Assembly: GCF_030272615.1 (NCBI RefSeq)
Contig: NC_081411.1
Span: forward strand, 40,413,140-40,477,139
DNA length: 64,000 bases
Direction: 5' to 3'
Origin: Cryptomeria japonica
Lineage: Eukaryota > Streptophyta > Pinopsida > Cupressales > Cupressaceae
Each line of letters opens with the position of its first letter. The stretch's first letter is position 1. Both the position numbers and the translations under genes were made by a program. A model generated the notes under the pieces. That model did not search any database and was not told the origin of the DNA. It was given only the letters and a program-made list of their open reading frames with translations. Shown here piece by piece: positions 1 through 11,830 of this stretch.

Positions 1-886
1 AGAGGTTATAACCACCTCAAGATAATTGGACAACAATCTAGAAGAATGAATTGCCAAAGATAGCATCTACCATGCCTGATTACAGTCTCGATTAAGCTCA
101 ATACTGGAGGCCTTTGACCTCTTCCTTAAACCCAATTTGATCCTCAATGATTGACCAAAACTCCTTCACATAAGAAATTACATTTTCATTCCATACCATG
201 CCTTGCCATGCCATAATTTATAATGAGATCTTACATTAATTTATACCAACCCTAAGGCCTAAACCAATTAGGCCGGCCACCTAAAAGATATTACAATAAG
301 ATCATTACATACATCCATATTACAATGATATGCCATGTCATCTTTAGACCAAAACAACATTAACCAATCCATAAATCATCTTGGTAACATGTAGAGAACA
401 CATTAAAATGATATCGGTCCATAACCTAGATAGGCACAGGACCAAATCTAGGTCCACCATGCTAAAGCGATGTCTTCAATCAGTCAAGGCATGATCAAAG
501 AGAATCTTTAGCATCCTGAAATCCATCTAAAATCCCCACCAACACCACTTATGTATCCTATCAAATATTCTCAGTAAAACCTCTACCAGTAAAACCTTAA
601 GCCTATATCGGTAAGGGTTTACAAGAGTGTATGATAGCATCTAATCACCAAGTCAATACGAACTGACCAAAATATGTTCTAGGAACATGTGACACATAAA
701 ATCAAACATACTTCATTGATCCAAACATGTTGGAAGTGTCGAACAGATAGTCCCTTCTACCGGTAACACTAGATCTTATGTCGGTAACCAAAACTTGTCT
801 GTCGGTAACCAACCATAACAGCTAGTGTTGACATCAATGACAAAACATCAATAGAACACATAATCAATTCCTCCATAATGCCAACA
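1..886 (-). repeat. 3' LTR of element A (partial)
   Basis: On the minus strand this LTR begins TGTTGGCATTATGG at 886. It aligns through most of its length with 17309-18173, the other LTR of A, with scattered substitutions and small indels. Base 1 pairs with about 17309, so roughly 383 bases lie beyond the left edge. Confidence 0.9.
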
Positions 887-1243
887 ATCTCCCCCTTTGG
901 CATTGATGACAACACTAGATATGAAAAACATCTAAGTACCAAGAAATGCCAAACAAGTCTCCCCTTGTGGAAGACAACCAACAATCTCCTGTATATAGCT
1001 CTGAATATCAATAACTCTCTCCCTATGAATAATATCTTTATAAAGTTCTAAATTTATTTTTCACATCACTATCACTCCCCCTTTGACATCAATATCAGAG
1101 ATTTGACAAAAATATAAAAACAATAATATAAGTCTCTAAATCTCAAAACCGACTACTCCCCTTGAGTAGTAGCACCACTCATTAGCACCAGAATGAATAG
1201 TATCTCTGATAATGCATGTAGGAATGATGCCAAAATGCATCAA
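887..1243 (-). promoter_or_regulatory. 3' untranslated region of A with repeated polypurine tracts
   Basis: On the minus strand the tract AAAGGGGGAGAT abuts the 3' LTR and is the expected plus-strand primer for reverse transcription. Three further purine tracts of the same type lie at about 958-970, 1075-1087 and 1156-1166, one followed by the same TTTGACATCAAT-like context. The arrangement recurs in N, C, E and Q. Multiple tracts here are a described Sirevirus feature. Confidence 0.75.
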
Positions 1244-2987
1244 TCAAGTCTCTCTCGGAGGGGCAGAAACCCCTAACCTGTCTCTCAAATACTCAAATCA
1301 TTCCTTAGACAGTGGTTTAGAGAATATATCTGCAATCTTCTCTTTAGTGTTCAGATAAACCAATTTGACTTCCTTTTCTTCCACCTTATCCTTTAGAAAG
1401 TTGTACTTTATTGATATGTCTTTGTCTTAGAGTGAAATACCAGATTTTTAGACATGTCAATGGCTGCAGAGTTATCACAATAGATAACAGTACCGGTTCA
1501 CTACAATTTACCTTGATATCCTTCAACATTTGCTTCATCCACAGGACTTGTGTACAATTAGTTGTTGTTGCAACATATTCAGCTTCTGCAGTAGATAAAG
1601 AAATGCATGACTATTTTTTATTGATCCATGAAACTAGTTTCTTTCCAAGAAAGAAATCTCCACTAGAAGTTCTCTTCCTGTCATCAGTATCTCCTGCCCA
1701 ATCTGAATCTATATATGCATATAAAGTGAAGTCATCATCTCTAAAATACCATGCCATATTTTGTTGTTCCTTGCAAATATCGGAATATCCTCTTTACTGC
1801 ACATTCATGATTTTCTTTAGGATTACTTTGATATCTTGAAACAATACTCATTGCATTCATAATATCTAGTCTAGTTTGAGTTAGATATAACAAGCCACCA
1901 ATCATAGACTTATACCTTGTCAAATTTATTGGTGCGGATGTGTCTTTGATAGATAATTTCTCACTTGTCACCATAGGAGTACTTACTAGTTTAAAATTAT
2001 ACATACCAAACTTCTTCAACAATTCCCTTAGATACTTAGTTTGATAGATAAAGATGCCTTTGTCAGTTTGAGCAATCTGCAAACCTAAGCAAAATCTTAT
2101 TTCACCAATCATGGACATTTCAAATTTATTTTTCATACAGTTAGAAAATTCCATGCATAATTTATCTCCACCTCCAAAAAATGATATCATCAACAAATAC
2201 TTCAATAATCAGAATATCATCATTAGTGATCTTGTAATATAAATTACTATCAGCACTACCCTCAATAAAACCAAGCTTCAAGAGATATTTATCCAACCTT
2301 GCATACCAAGCTCTAGGAGCTTGTTTCAATCCATATAATGCTTTCCTTATCCTACAAACCATATCTTTATCATTTGTCAGTGAAAATCCATCAACTTGTT
2401 CAATGTATACTTCGTCCTCAAGTTCACCATTCAAAAATGCACATTTAACATCCATTTGATAGACCTTATAGTTCTTATATGGTGCATAGGCAAGAAATAG
2501 CCTAACAACTTCAATTCTAGCTACAAGTGGAAATGTCTCACCATAATCAATTCCTCCCATTTGAGAATATCCTTTACAAACCAGTTAGCTTTGTTTCTTA
2601 CAACTTGACCATCCTCATTCAGTTTATTTCTAAAAACCCATTTAGTTCCAATAACATTCTTATTTTTATGTCGAGGAACTAAAGTACAAGTCGCATTCTT
2701 CTTTATCTAATCTAATTCATCTTACATAGCCTTTAACCAATGTTTATCTTTGCAAGCTTCAATAATAGTTCTCAGTTCAATTTGAGAAATAAGACATACC
2801 TCTTCATTTGCCAATCTTCTTCTTGTCATAACTCCCTTGTTCCTATCTCCACTGATTTTATCTTCAAAATTATTTAACCTTACATACCTTGGTGTCTTCT
2901 AAATTTCAAGTTCACTGTTCTGATCATCAGTCATGATTGAATTTTCTGATTGCACTCGTGTAACTGTCTCAGTTTTCTGTACCGGTT
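1244..2987 (-). pseudogene. Reverse transcriptase and RNase H of element A (degraded pol 3' part)
   Basis: C-terminal half of the copia polyprotein, which copies element RNA to DNA in cytoplasmic particles. Seen on the minus strand: [14 protein letters not shown] (about 2600-2660), YQMDVKCAFLNGELEDEVYIEQ (about 2395-2465), LKQAPRAWYARLDKYL, the catalytic VFVDDIIF (about 2180-2200), the LLYLTQTRLDIMNAM segment, and the RNase H signatures DWAGDTDDRK and SLSTAEAEYV. Frameshifts are visible at the A/T run 2175-2181 and near 1745, with several stops and a terminal stop at 1244-1246. The upstream end is cut by S at 2988; the linker resumes at 6557. It closely resembles element C but is more decayed. 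Plus-strand open frames here (for example 1411-1839) are antisense shadows. Confidence 0.88.
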
Positions 2988-3902
2988 TGTCACAACCCTC
3001 CTTTATCACTTTTGGATTTAAATCACAATTTTATTTTATCTTTGGATAAGCTATTTAAATGATTGAATGAATATTATAAAAGGATAAAATAATAAAACAC
3101 ACACACACACATGGAAAATATATATTTTTCTTATTTATTTATTTATTTTCCACATCCAATTATGGCACATGTTGTAGGAAGAATAAGAAGCTTCTAGAGG
3201 ATTCTCTACCACCTTGCATGTAACTCCTCCCACTAAGTCTAATCAATTTGCATGAAGTCCAAAATTGGGAAAGAATCTCTTTTTTTAATTAAATTTTCAG
3301 ATAGTGGAATGGGGGGAATTCTCTTATAAAATTATATGCAAATTTCAAAGAAGGGGGTTGATTATGTTTAGAAGTAGGATTCTCTTTGTTAGTCTCATTT
3401 TTGTTGCAGGAATTTTTAAGTTGTTGTTGAAGGGTTTCTCTCAAATTTGCAAGGAAGGATCAAAGGATAGCTAGAGGATTCAACTTCGAGCTTCAGTAAA
3501 CCAGGTTCTCTCCTTTTATCATATGAGGAATTTGTATTATCAAAACATATAGTTCTAGATTCTTTGGTTGAATATAGTATTATGAAGAAATCATTTCCCA
3601 ATTTCTAGATAGGAAGAAAAATCTATTTTTTGTTTTCTTAAAGGAAATGCAGTGATATAATTTCTTCTCTTTTTTAATACAAATGCAGATTTCTCTTGCA
3701 TATCTTATTTAATCTATATAAAAGGTAGAAAATTAGATTTTTGCTTTTCTGTTTTTCTTGGATGATATTGAATATAAAAATAAATAAATCTCTCTCTCTA
3801 TGAATGAATAAATAAAATCTCTCTGTGAATATTAGTTAAATAAAATCTCTCTCTGTGAAATGAGTTGAATCTTTGTGAATATTAGTTGAATCTTTGTGAA
3901 TA

Positions 3903-4090
3903 TTGTTAGATAAATCTCTCTAGGAGTATTAATTGAATCCTTGTGAATATTGTTGGATAAAACTCTCTGGGAGTATTAATTGAATCCTTGTGAATATTGT
4001 TGGATAAATCTCTCTGGGAGTATTAATTGAATCTTTGTGAATATTGTTGAATAAATCTATCTGGGAGTATTAATTGAATCTTTGTGAATA
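3903..4090. repeat. 47-bp tandem repeat in S
   Basis: About four head-to-tail copies of a 47-base unit built around GGGAGTATTAATTGAATC and TTGTGAATATTGTTG, with decayed partial copies from about 3780 and to about 4165. Differences between units are mostly single bases. Confidence 0.85.
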
Positions 4091-4399
4091 TTGTTGAATA
4101 AATCTCTCTATAGTTGAATAAAAATCTCCCTGTGAATGTTGGTTGAATAAAAATCTCTTTGTTTCCTGTGTTATCCCCTCCTTGTGTATTAATTCTTAAA
4201 CTTGATTATTTTACATTAACTTTCTTTTTGGTACACTTATATTTGTTCATAATTGCTCTCTTATGCTACCAAATAAACTAAGTAATCATATATATATATA
4301 TATATCATACTTCGCAAATACTTTTAAAAGAAACAAAAAAACCCTTAACAAAAAAAAATATGTATTAAACTTGCACCATTATCGAGAAAGATTATCACG

Positions 4400-4620
4400 G
4401 TGACCAGTGCATGGGGAGGCGAAGGCATACATGGGCGGCGGCTATTGTAACCGCCAGAGGGGATAGTGGTACACCCCACAACCCTGCGGTCACTGTCATG
4501 ACAGTGGCTGCAGGGGAGTGGAGGGGACCACGGTGTCCCCTCAACCCTGCGGGCCTGCGCATGCAGGACCACAGGGGTGATGGGACCCGCGGTCCCCACT
4601 CCCCCCTTAATTTGGTATTA
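4400..4620. repeat. GC-rich palindromic island in S
   Basis: About 220 bases of clearly higher GC in AT-rich DNA. It holds a perfect 16-bp palindrome (CACTGTCATGACAGTG, 4491-4506) within longer imperfect arms (4482-4515), a second palindrome around CCTGCGCATGCAGG (about 4552-4566), and GGGACC/GGTCCC inverted pairs. Overlapping open frames on both strands are a by-product of few stop codons, not evidence of a gene. Confidence 0.7.
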
Positions 4621-5044
4621 AAACAAATAAACAAAAAAAGATTTCACTTATTTTATTTTGTGAATAGTTTTTTTATATATATTCTTTTTAATGTGCAAAT
4701 TAGAATTTCTAGTAAATACTTTGGGGTAAAATTTCAAGTTAATTGATAATAATTATTTTTGTTTAAATTTTAAGTTAATTTAAGAAATGCTAATTCTTTT
4801 CTTAGTATAAATTTTAAAAAAATAAAATTAGGGATTATTGTGTAGTGAATTCATGATTAAATTTTATATTCGTAAATTATATTATATCAAATTCTTTTTA
4901 AAGTTATTCATTCCATTTAAGATCCATTGGGCACTTAGTTGGAATTAAGCAAATAATTTACATTAATATGATTTGAATCAAATGCCTAAATTTAATCACT
5001 ATTTTTGGATTTGCTAAATCACGCAAGTTGCACTATTCATATAA

Positions 5045-5182
5045 CATGCAAATTACTTATAGATTAATTTCATTTATTGACATTTCATAGCATGCAAATT
5101 ATTTATAGATTAATTACATTTATTGACATTTCATAGCATGCAAATTACTTATGGATTAATTACATTTAATGATGTTTTCATG
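5045..5182. repeat. 46-bp tandem repeat in S
   Basis: Three copies starting CATGCAAATT at 5045, 5091 and 5137 (period 46), each followed by a TTATAGATTAAT-like core. The third copy diverges at its end. Confidence 0.85.
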
Positions 5183-6264
5183 CAAGTACACATGTAATTA
5201 TTAATATGCAAGTTTCATGATGGTCATTGTTATGCAAGTTATATTTCAAGTAGTTATTTCAATTAATTAAATTTTGCATGTTCAATTAGTAATTGTATTT
5301 CAAGCGTGATGTTTTCATAGCCTCTTAGTTAGAAAACTAAATAAAGGAAGATGGAAACCAAAACCTAGTAGCATTTGGTATATACGATGCCTCTGGGTCA
5401 CGCTTACGGGTAATGTCGTCGTGTTGAACTGCTGCACTTAACGCCTAATAAAGCTACATCAATGACGTATGTGGCATCATCTCTATAAATCATCAGGGAG
5501 TAATAAGGGACACTTGGAAGTTAAAATCCAAGGGGTGGGTAATCCCTCTTGGATCGATAATCTAATAAGATAATTTTTAAATGATTTTTCATCCGTTGAG
5601 AGAAACCATAGTAAACCCCCTTTAGGGTCGGCTAAGTAAAATGCTTTTATGAAATTGATATTTTTTTATCTTGAAGAGATATTTTGGCCAAGGGTGATGC
5701 TCATGATAGGTGTTAGGATGTAGTTGTTAGGCCACAAACAATAGGCCATCTTGAGCCTTTGTTTAAGTGCTACCATCATGGGTAGCAACTGCAAAGAAAT
5801 TGTCTGGGACATTGACCCTAGAAAGGGTTGCATACCCACTAATCAGTTTACATCAAACCATAGAGTAGAAAATGGAACTACATACTTTAGGCCTTGATCT
5901 CGTGTCGAAGTGGGTATGTAGGCAGTCTTGGGATGGAGTTGTCCCTCATGCTTAGGCGTTCATGGGTGGGGTCTAGGCTTGGTAAAAGAAAGATTGAGTA
6001 AGAGTCCTATTTAGAAAGATAAGATAATTAAAATTGGAAAAAAGTAATTCAAAGCATACTCGGAAGGAATCCTGTATGGATTCGCTTGACTTCCCGAGGA
6101 TTTAAGCCAAATTCTGAGGTAGAATTCAAGCTTGTATTATGTTATTCAATTACTCCTAAGGACGGCGACCTTGGTGCACTTCTGTTAGAAGAGTGTAGTA
6201 CTTAGCGAGTGGCTCAGGACCCGAATGGTCCCAATGAGTCTAAGTCTCTGGCCAGAGCACCCCC

Positions 6265-6470
6265 TATCCTGATTGGATAGATGCCTACCCCACATGGGTA
6301 GATGCCTATCCGATTTGGATAGATGCCTACCCTGTATGGGTAGATGCCTATCTCGTATTGGATAGATGAAATCTTATGTCCCGTATGGACAAGTGCCTAA
6401 CTCGTATGGTTAGATGCTCATCCCAGATGGATGAATGCCTAATCCAAATGGATGGATGCCCAGAGTATGT
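6265..6470. repeat. 21-23-bp minisatellite near the right end of S
   Basis: Repeating GGATAGATGCCTA and GGTAGATGCCTA units of 21-23 bases, decaying to GGATGAATGCCTA and GGATGGATGCCC on the right. The array ends about 90 bases before the terminus of S. Confidence 0.8.
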
Positions 6471-6561
6471 GATTGAATCAAACACAAATGATTAAATTTA
6501 ACAAAAAAAAAAAGAATGGTCAAATTTTGATGGGTTAAATATGGTGGGTTATTACACGGTT

Positions 6562-7448
6562 GAGGCATTGTCAGTTCATTTATGATCATTTCCACTGTTG
6601 GTTCCCTATCATATGATATAAATTGATTTATGTATTGCTCATCCACTTTCACATTTGTGCTCTCCACAATTTTCTGCAATCTTTTGTTATAACATCTATA
6701 TGCTTTTCTCTTAATTGAATATCCAAGAAATATTTCTTCATCATATCTAGGATCAAACTTCCCAATTGAATCATCCCTTTTGATATAGCATTTAATTCCA
6801 AAAATTCTGAAATATTTAACAATGGGTGTATTTTCAAACCATAATTCATAAGGGGTCTTACCAGTTTCACCTTTTATGTGAACTTTGTTAAATGTGTAGA
6901 CTAATGTACTCACTGCTTCTCTCTAGTAGATGTGAGGTAATTTGGATTCCATCATCATGGTTCTTGTTGCATCCAAAATGGTTCTATTATTCCTTTCCAC
7001 TACTCCATTCTACTGAGGAGTCCGAGGTGCAGATAATTGTCTCCTAATTCCATTTGTCTCATAATAACTGTTAAATTCATGAGAAGTGAACTCACCACCT
7101 TGATTTGATCTTAGACATTTGATTTTTAGTCCAATTTTAGTTTCTACATTTTCTTTAAAGATCTTGAATTTCTCCAAAAGCTTCAGACTTCTCCCTTAGA
7201 AAAATCACCCACATCATTCTAGAATAATCATCAATTATTAGCATGAAATACCTATCACCTTGAAAGCTTCTAGTCCTTGCTGGACCACATAAGTCAGTAT
7301 GAATCAAATTAAGAACATCATTAGATTTATCATGTATGCTCTTAAAAGAAGTTCTAACTTGCTTTCCCAATTGACATTCCTTACATGTCGGATTATGAGG
7401 CTTCATAATCTTATGTATATCTCTAACTAGCTTAGTTGAACTAGTATT
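6562..7448 (-). pseudogene. Integrase region of element A (degraded)
   Basis: Middle of the A polyprotein; integrase joins element DNA to the genome. Seen on the minus strand: CKECQLGKQVR (end of the zinc-binding HHCC region), HTDLCGPART and FMLIIDDYSRMMWV (first catalytic Asp block), CLRS-N-QGGEF, an NGVVER block, then FNKVHIKGETGKTPYELW and GYSIKRKAYRCYN (copia integrase C-terminal part). In CLRSNQGGEF the second catalytic Asp is Asn; C has Asp there. There is a frameshift near 7165 and a TAG replacing a glutamine codon before NGVVER. The left end is cut by S and the right end by N at 7449-7453, the left copy of the target duplication. Confidence 0.87.
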
Positions 7449-7453
7449 GACAA

Positions 7454-9008
7454 TGATAACTTAATGATGAATGGTAAGCACCAAACTGGTATTGAGAGGG
7501 GGGGGTCAATCGGTACAGTCAAAAACACTTTTCAAAAACTGGTTAGACAGCAAACACTACAAATAACTGGCAAATAGTAACACTGGTCTGAAACTGAGTA
7601 CAACCTATAAAGATAAGAATGATTGTGACAAGCATTAACCAGTTGATCACTTAGCTTTCCACTCAACTTAATACTACACATCCATTTCACCCTTACGCAT
7701 GAACTAGGTAATCTATCATCAGAAATATAATAACAGCTAGTCTAGCATGATTTACCTTCAAACACAAATAACTTAAACCATCACATGAAAAACACTACAT
7801 ATAACACACAGATTTTTCACGTGGAAACCCAACTGGGAAAAACCACAGTAGGGATGAATACCCACAAGTTGTTTTTGAACTCTTTAGAATTTCGCTCTGT
7901 TAGGAGCCTAGTCCGGTTAAAGACTGTTACAATAGGTTCTTTTAGGAACCGATCCTGCTAGGGATCACTTGGTTAAGAGATGGCTAAATACCTATTTAAG
8001 GGTTAAACCCTGTTAGGGGTTACCTTGTTAGAGGATTTCAAGAACTCGATGAATTTGAGTCACCTTGTTAAAGGATTTATAGCAAACTAGTTAAAGCTAC
8101 CCAGTTAAGGGATTTTCTAACTGTTGAAGTCATTAAAGATCAATAGGTATTACAATGATCTGATAATCGCACTTAATGCCAATGCAAATCTTCTTTAGTT
8201 CCTTCCTTCTGCACACACATTATGCAGGTATCAATCCTCTTATTTCATCTGGTCTGGCAAGAATCACGTATCTCTGCACTTAGATACACATACACCATTT
8301 GCCAACCACCTCAACATGAAACACAACATCGACCTTATAGGAAACAAATAGGTCGGTAGCATAAACCCTAAACCCTAAACATTTAGGTTAAGCAATTGAA
8401 TGGTTCAATCCTAACCATTGGACACTTTGCATTTGAATACAATGGTCTTGAACAGATCTCAAGACATTCTCCATTTTTCGTTCTTCACCACTTCATGGAG
8501 GCAGTAACCCATCACGTGTTCTCCATCGATTACAGGGACTTCGCACATTCTTGAGGTAGATAGGATCAACCTCCTTCATTCAAGATCCTTCACGTGCACA
8601 AGGTTGACATGGCAGCACAATCTGATCTTCATTATAATGCTAACTCATCACATGATGTCATTGGTTGAATCACACAGGCTTGGAACACTTCAATCGGAAA
8701 CCCCGACATTAAGACTACCAATTGGTAGTCCTACCACATTCATGTACTAGTTCACATTTCATCATACCAGTTCACTTGGACAAACATACCACTTCGCCTA
8801 TTTCTCATATACCAGTTTACACCACCATATTGGTTCTCTTTGCCAGCTACTTAGCTCCAATATACTGGTTCACTTATTTGCACATATATCGGTTCACCAC
8901 ATTTTACTGGTTCACTTTTTTAGCATATTTTTTATTCACTTTCCAACATATTAACATCAATGACAACATAATATCATCATGTCAACATACTCTGCACAAA
9001 TGCCAACA
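7454..9008 (-). repeat. 3' LTR of element N
   Basis: 1,555 bases, reading TGTTGGCATTTGTGC... at 9008 on the minus strand and ending ...TAAGTTATCA at 7454. It pairs with 13400-14951. It contains a telomere-like stretch TAAACCCTAAACCCTAAAC at 8362-8380, discussed as a telo-box. Confidence 0.92.
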
Positions 9009-9243
9009 ATCTCCCCCTTTGGCATTGATGGAAATATACAAAGATATTACTTAGCATCACATCTTCTGTTGCAGATATCTTCTTTGCTTCACATCTTCTC
9101 CCCCTTTGACAACAATGCCAAAGTGGAGGCACAAGTTTTCCTATACCACTATGCTTCTCCCCCTAAGGGGTAGCATCCTTCAACACATCAATCCTAAAAA
9201 ATATTGGACACTGCAATACCTGACTGATGTGGAGCACATACTT
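9009..9243 (-). promoter_or_regulatory. 3' untranslated region of N with polypurine tracts
   Basis: On the minus strand the tract CCAAAGGGGGAGAT touches the 3' LTR. Further tracts lie at about 9094-9106 (TCAAAGGGGGAGAAG) and 9153-9168. The spacing and the flanking GGCATTGTTGTCAA context match the other Sirevirus-like elements here. Confidence 0.75.
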
Positions 9244-10870
9244 TCAGTTCACCTTTTGAAAGGGCAGCACCCCTAATTCACCTCTCAAATAGGTAAATAT
9301 AGCCTTTGGTAGAGGCTTGGTGAATATGTCTACTAACTGCTCCTTACTAGAAACATGTTCCAATATAACCTCCTTGTTCTGAACCTTCTCCCTCAAGAAA
9401 TGATACTTGAGCTCAAAGTGCTTGGTTTTAGCATGCAAAACTAAATTCTTGGAAATGTTAATTGCACTTGTATTGTCACAAAATATGCTTACTGGTTCAG
9501 ATATAGGAACTTTGAAGCCATTCAATACATGCTTCATCCAAATAGTTTGGGTGCAGTTCATAAAAACTGCAACATACTCTGCTTTTGTTGTAGACTAAGA
9601 GATACAACTCTGCTTTTTTACTCATCCATGAAACCACTCTACCACAGAGGAAGAATGCACCACCAGCTATGCTCTTTCGGTCATCTACATTACCAGCCCA
9701 ATTAGCATCTGTGAACACTTTCTTGTTAAAATCTTTATTATATGGATACCATAACCCATAGTCAATTGTTCCCTTCAGATATCTAAGAATCTGCTTGACT
9801 GCTACCAAGTGTGATTCTCTTGGGCTTTGCTGAAACTGAGCGGTAATACCCACTGCATGTGCAATGTCCAGTCTACTATGCACTACATAATGCAACTTAC
9901 CAATCATTGATCGGTAAATCTTCTCATTTATCAATGTTGAGTCATCCTCTTTTGATAATTTACAACCGATCACCATTGGTGTACCAACCAGTTTAATATC
10001 TTCCATGCCAAAGGTCTTCAACACATATTTGACATACTTGGACTGAGTAATAAAGATTCTTTCTTTCATTTGCTAAATCTACAGTCCAATGAAGAACTTA
10101 ATTTCCCCTATGAGTGACATCTCAAACTCTTTTTTCATCTCATCTGCAAAATCATGACTCATCTTGTCATCTCCTTCAAAGATGATGTCATCAACAAATA
10201 CTTCACAAATCAGAATCTGATTTCCTTCTAATTTCAAATAGATATTGCTATCATCACTTATTCTTTCAAATCCAATCTTCACAAGATGGGAGTGCAAGCA
10301 TTCATACCATGCTCTAGGTGCCTACTTTAGTCCGTACAAGGATTTATGTACCCTACACACCATGTCACTGTCTTCTGATAGGGAAAACCCATCTAGTTCC
10401 TCTATGTACACCTCCTCTTCAAGTATTCCATTTAGGAATGCAGATTTTACATCCATTTGGTATACCTTGAATCCTTTAAAAGCTGCATATGCAAGAAGCA
10501 TACGCACTCCTTCCAGTCTTGCTACTGGAGAAAAGGTTTCTCCATAGTCTTCACCTTCTTCTTGGGTGTATCCTTTACACACAAGTCTGGCTTTGTTCCT
10601 TACCACTATGCCATCCTCATTTAGCTTGTTTCTGAAAACCCATTTGGTTCCAATGACATTTTTATGCTCCGATCTGGGTACCAAAGACCATGTACCATTC
10701 TTCTCTATCTGGTCAAGTTCCTCCTCTATTTCCTTGATCCACTCTTCATCTTTATGTGCCTCATTGAATGATGTAGGCTCAAATTCAGAGATCATACATG
10801 AGCTTTCTCTAACCTTTCTTCTTGTAAGAATTCCTGCATCTTTGTCTCCTATGATCTGCTTTGGATCATG
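9244..10870 (-). pseudogene. Reverse transcriptase and RNase H of element N
   Basis: Minus-strand pol 3' half with a terminal stop at 9244-9246. RT motifs: [46 protein letters not shown], the catalytic VFVDDIIF (about 10185-10205), LGTPMV-type and SRLDIAHAVGI segments. RNase H: TDANWAGNVDDRK, IFCDNTSAINISKN, HVSSKEQLVDIFTKPLP. Breaks include a TAG in place of glutamine before APRAW (about 10322), stops at about 10076-10081, and a frameshift near 9610 that moves the SLSTTKAEY-like RNase H segment to another frame. It is otherwise nearly continuous, so it is an inactivated copy of a formerly complete enzyme. Confidence 0.9.
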
Positions 10871-11830
10871 ATTGAGTTTGACATATCTAGGTATGTTCTA
10901 AAAAATTCCTCTTGCTTTTCTTCTTCATCCTCATCTTCATTAGCATCAGCATCCACCAGTGTAGGAGCATAGTTACTGGTACTGGGCTAATTTGCAACTG
11001 GTTCCCAGAAGGTTACAAATGATTCATCTCCTACTTGCTCACTGTCGGTTTCCTTAGGTTTCCCAGAGTTTTCATCAACCCTAACATTGATACTTGCAAT
11101 AATTCTCTGAGTCCTATTGTTGAAACATTTGAGAGCTTTACTCTTGGTGGAATATCCTAGGAATATTCCTTCATCACATTTTGCATCGAACTTGCTCTGA
11201 TGTTCACTCCTTTTGATATAACATTTGCTACCAAACATTCTAAAGTAGCTTACCACTGGTGTCTTACTGGTCCAGTACTCATAAGGAGCCTTATCCTTGC
11301 CTTTCTTGATGAGTACCTGGTTCATTGTGTAGACTGCAATGCTCATTACTTCTCTCTAAAAGGTGTGAACAACTTTTCCTTGGATCAACATGGTTCTAGC
11401 TGCTTCAACCATAGTCTGGTTGTTTGTCTCTGCTAGACCATTCTGTTGTGGAGTACCAGGGAAGACAATTGCCTCTTGATGCCATTCTCTTAACAATATT
11501 TGTTGAATTCACCAGAAGTGAATTCCCCTCCTTGATCAGTTCTAAGGCATTTGATTCTTCTACCACTTTCCTTTTTCTGCCAGTGCTCTGAAAGATTTGA
11601 ACTTTCTAAAGGCTTCAGACTTGTCCTTCAAGAATGTGACCCACATCATTCTTGAGCAATCATCAGTAAGAATCATAAAATACCTATCACCCTACACACT
11701 CCTAGTTTTCATAGGACCACACAAATCAGTATGAACAAGATCAAGTAAATTGTCAACAGTTAAAGATTTACCTTTGAAGGTTTAGGAAGACATTTTCCCC
11801 AGTTGACATTCTCTTCACAAAGAATTTTTT
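10871..11830 (-). pseudogene. Integrase of element N
   Basis: Minus strand. Visible in order: an integrase core block (FMILTDDCSRMMWVTFLKDKSEAF, about 11625-11690), the second Asp block CLRTDQGGEFTSGEFN with its Asp intact (about 11510-11560), PQQNGLAETNNQTMVEAARTM with the catalytic Glu (about 11390-11460), then AVYTMNQVLIKKGKDKAPYEYW and GYSTKSKALKCFNNRTQ (11090-11340). Frameshifts near 11450 and 11570 and scattered stops break it. The stretch 10871-10990 is an acidic linker between integrase and RT (DADANEDEDEEEK). Confidence 0.85.

Larger units (their letters stand above)
2988..6556. mobile_element. Element S: probable 3.57-kb solo LTR inserted in A
   Basis: The segment starts TGTCACAACC and ends GGTTATTACA, so it has TG...CA termini. 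It is flanked by an exact 5-bp duplication, CGGTT at 2983-2987 and 6557-6561; removing it restores the copia linker of A. I find no internal copy of its ends, primer site, polypurine tract or protein domain, which fits a solo LTR left by LTR-LTR recombination of a gypsy element with long LTRs. A non-coding non-autonomous element is the alternative. A TATA-like TATATAAAAGG near 3715 suggests plus-strand transcription. It contains three tandem arrays and a GC-rich island, listed separately. Confidence 0.75.

Noticed and set aside
1411-1839. Plus-strand open frame of 142 codons
   Set aside because: It is the antisense of the RNase H region of A, whose minus-strand protein motifs are clear; it has no recognisable content of its own.
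4345-4746. Overlapping frames on both strands in S
   Set aside because: They exist because the GC-rich palindromic island has few stop codons; no protein-like composition or homology is visible.
3903-6470. CRISPR-like arrays in S
   Set aside because: Repeats are contiguous without spacers, imperfect, and inside a plant LTR.
8362-8380. Telomere repeats as a true interstitial telomere
   Set aside because: Only two and a half units, present in both LTRs of N, so it belongs to the LTR.
10245-10871. Plus-strand frames over the RT of N
   Set aside because: Antisense shadows of conserved RT motifs on the minus strand.
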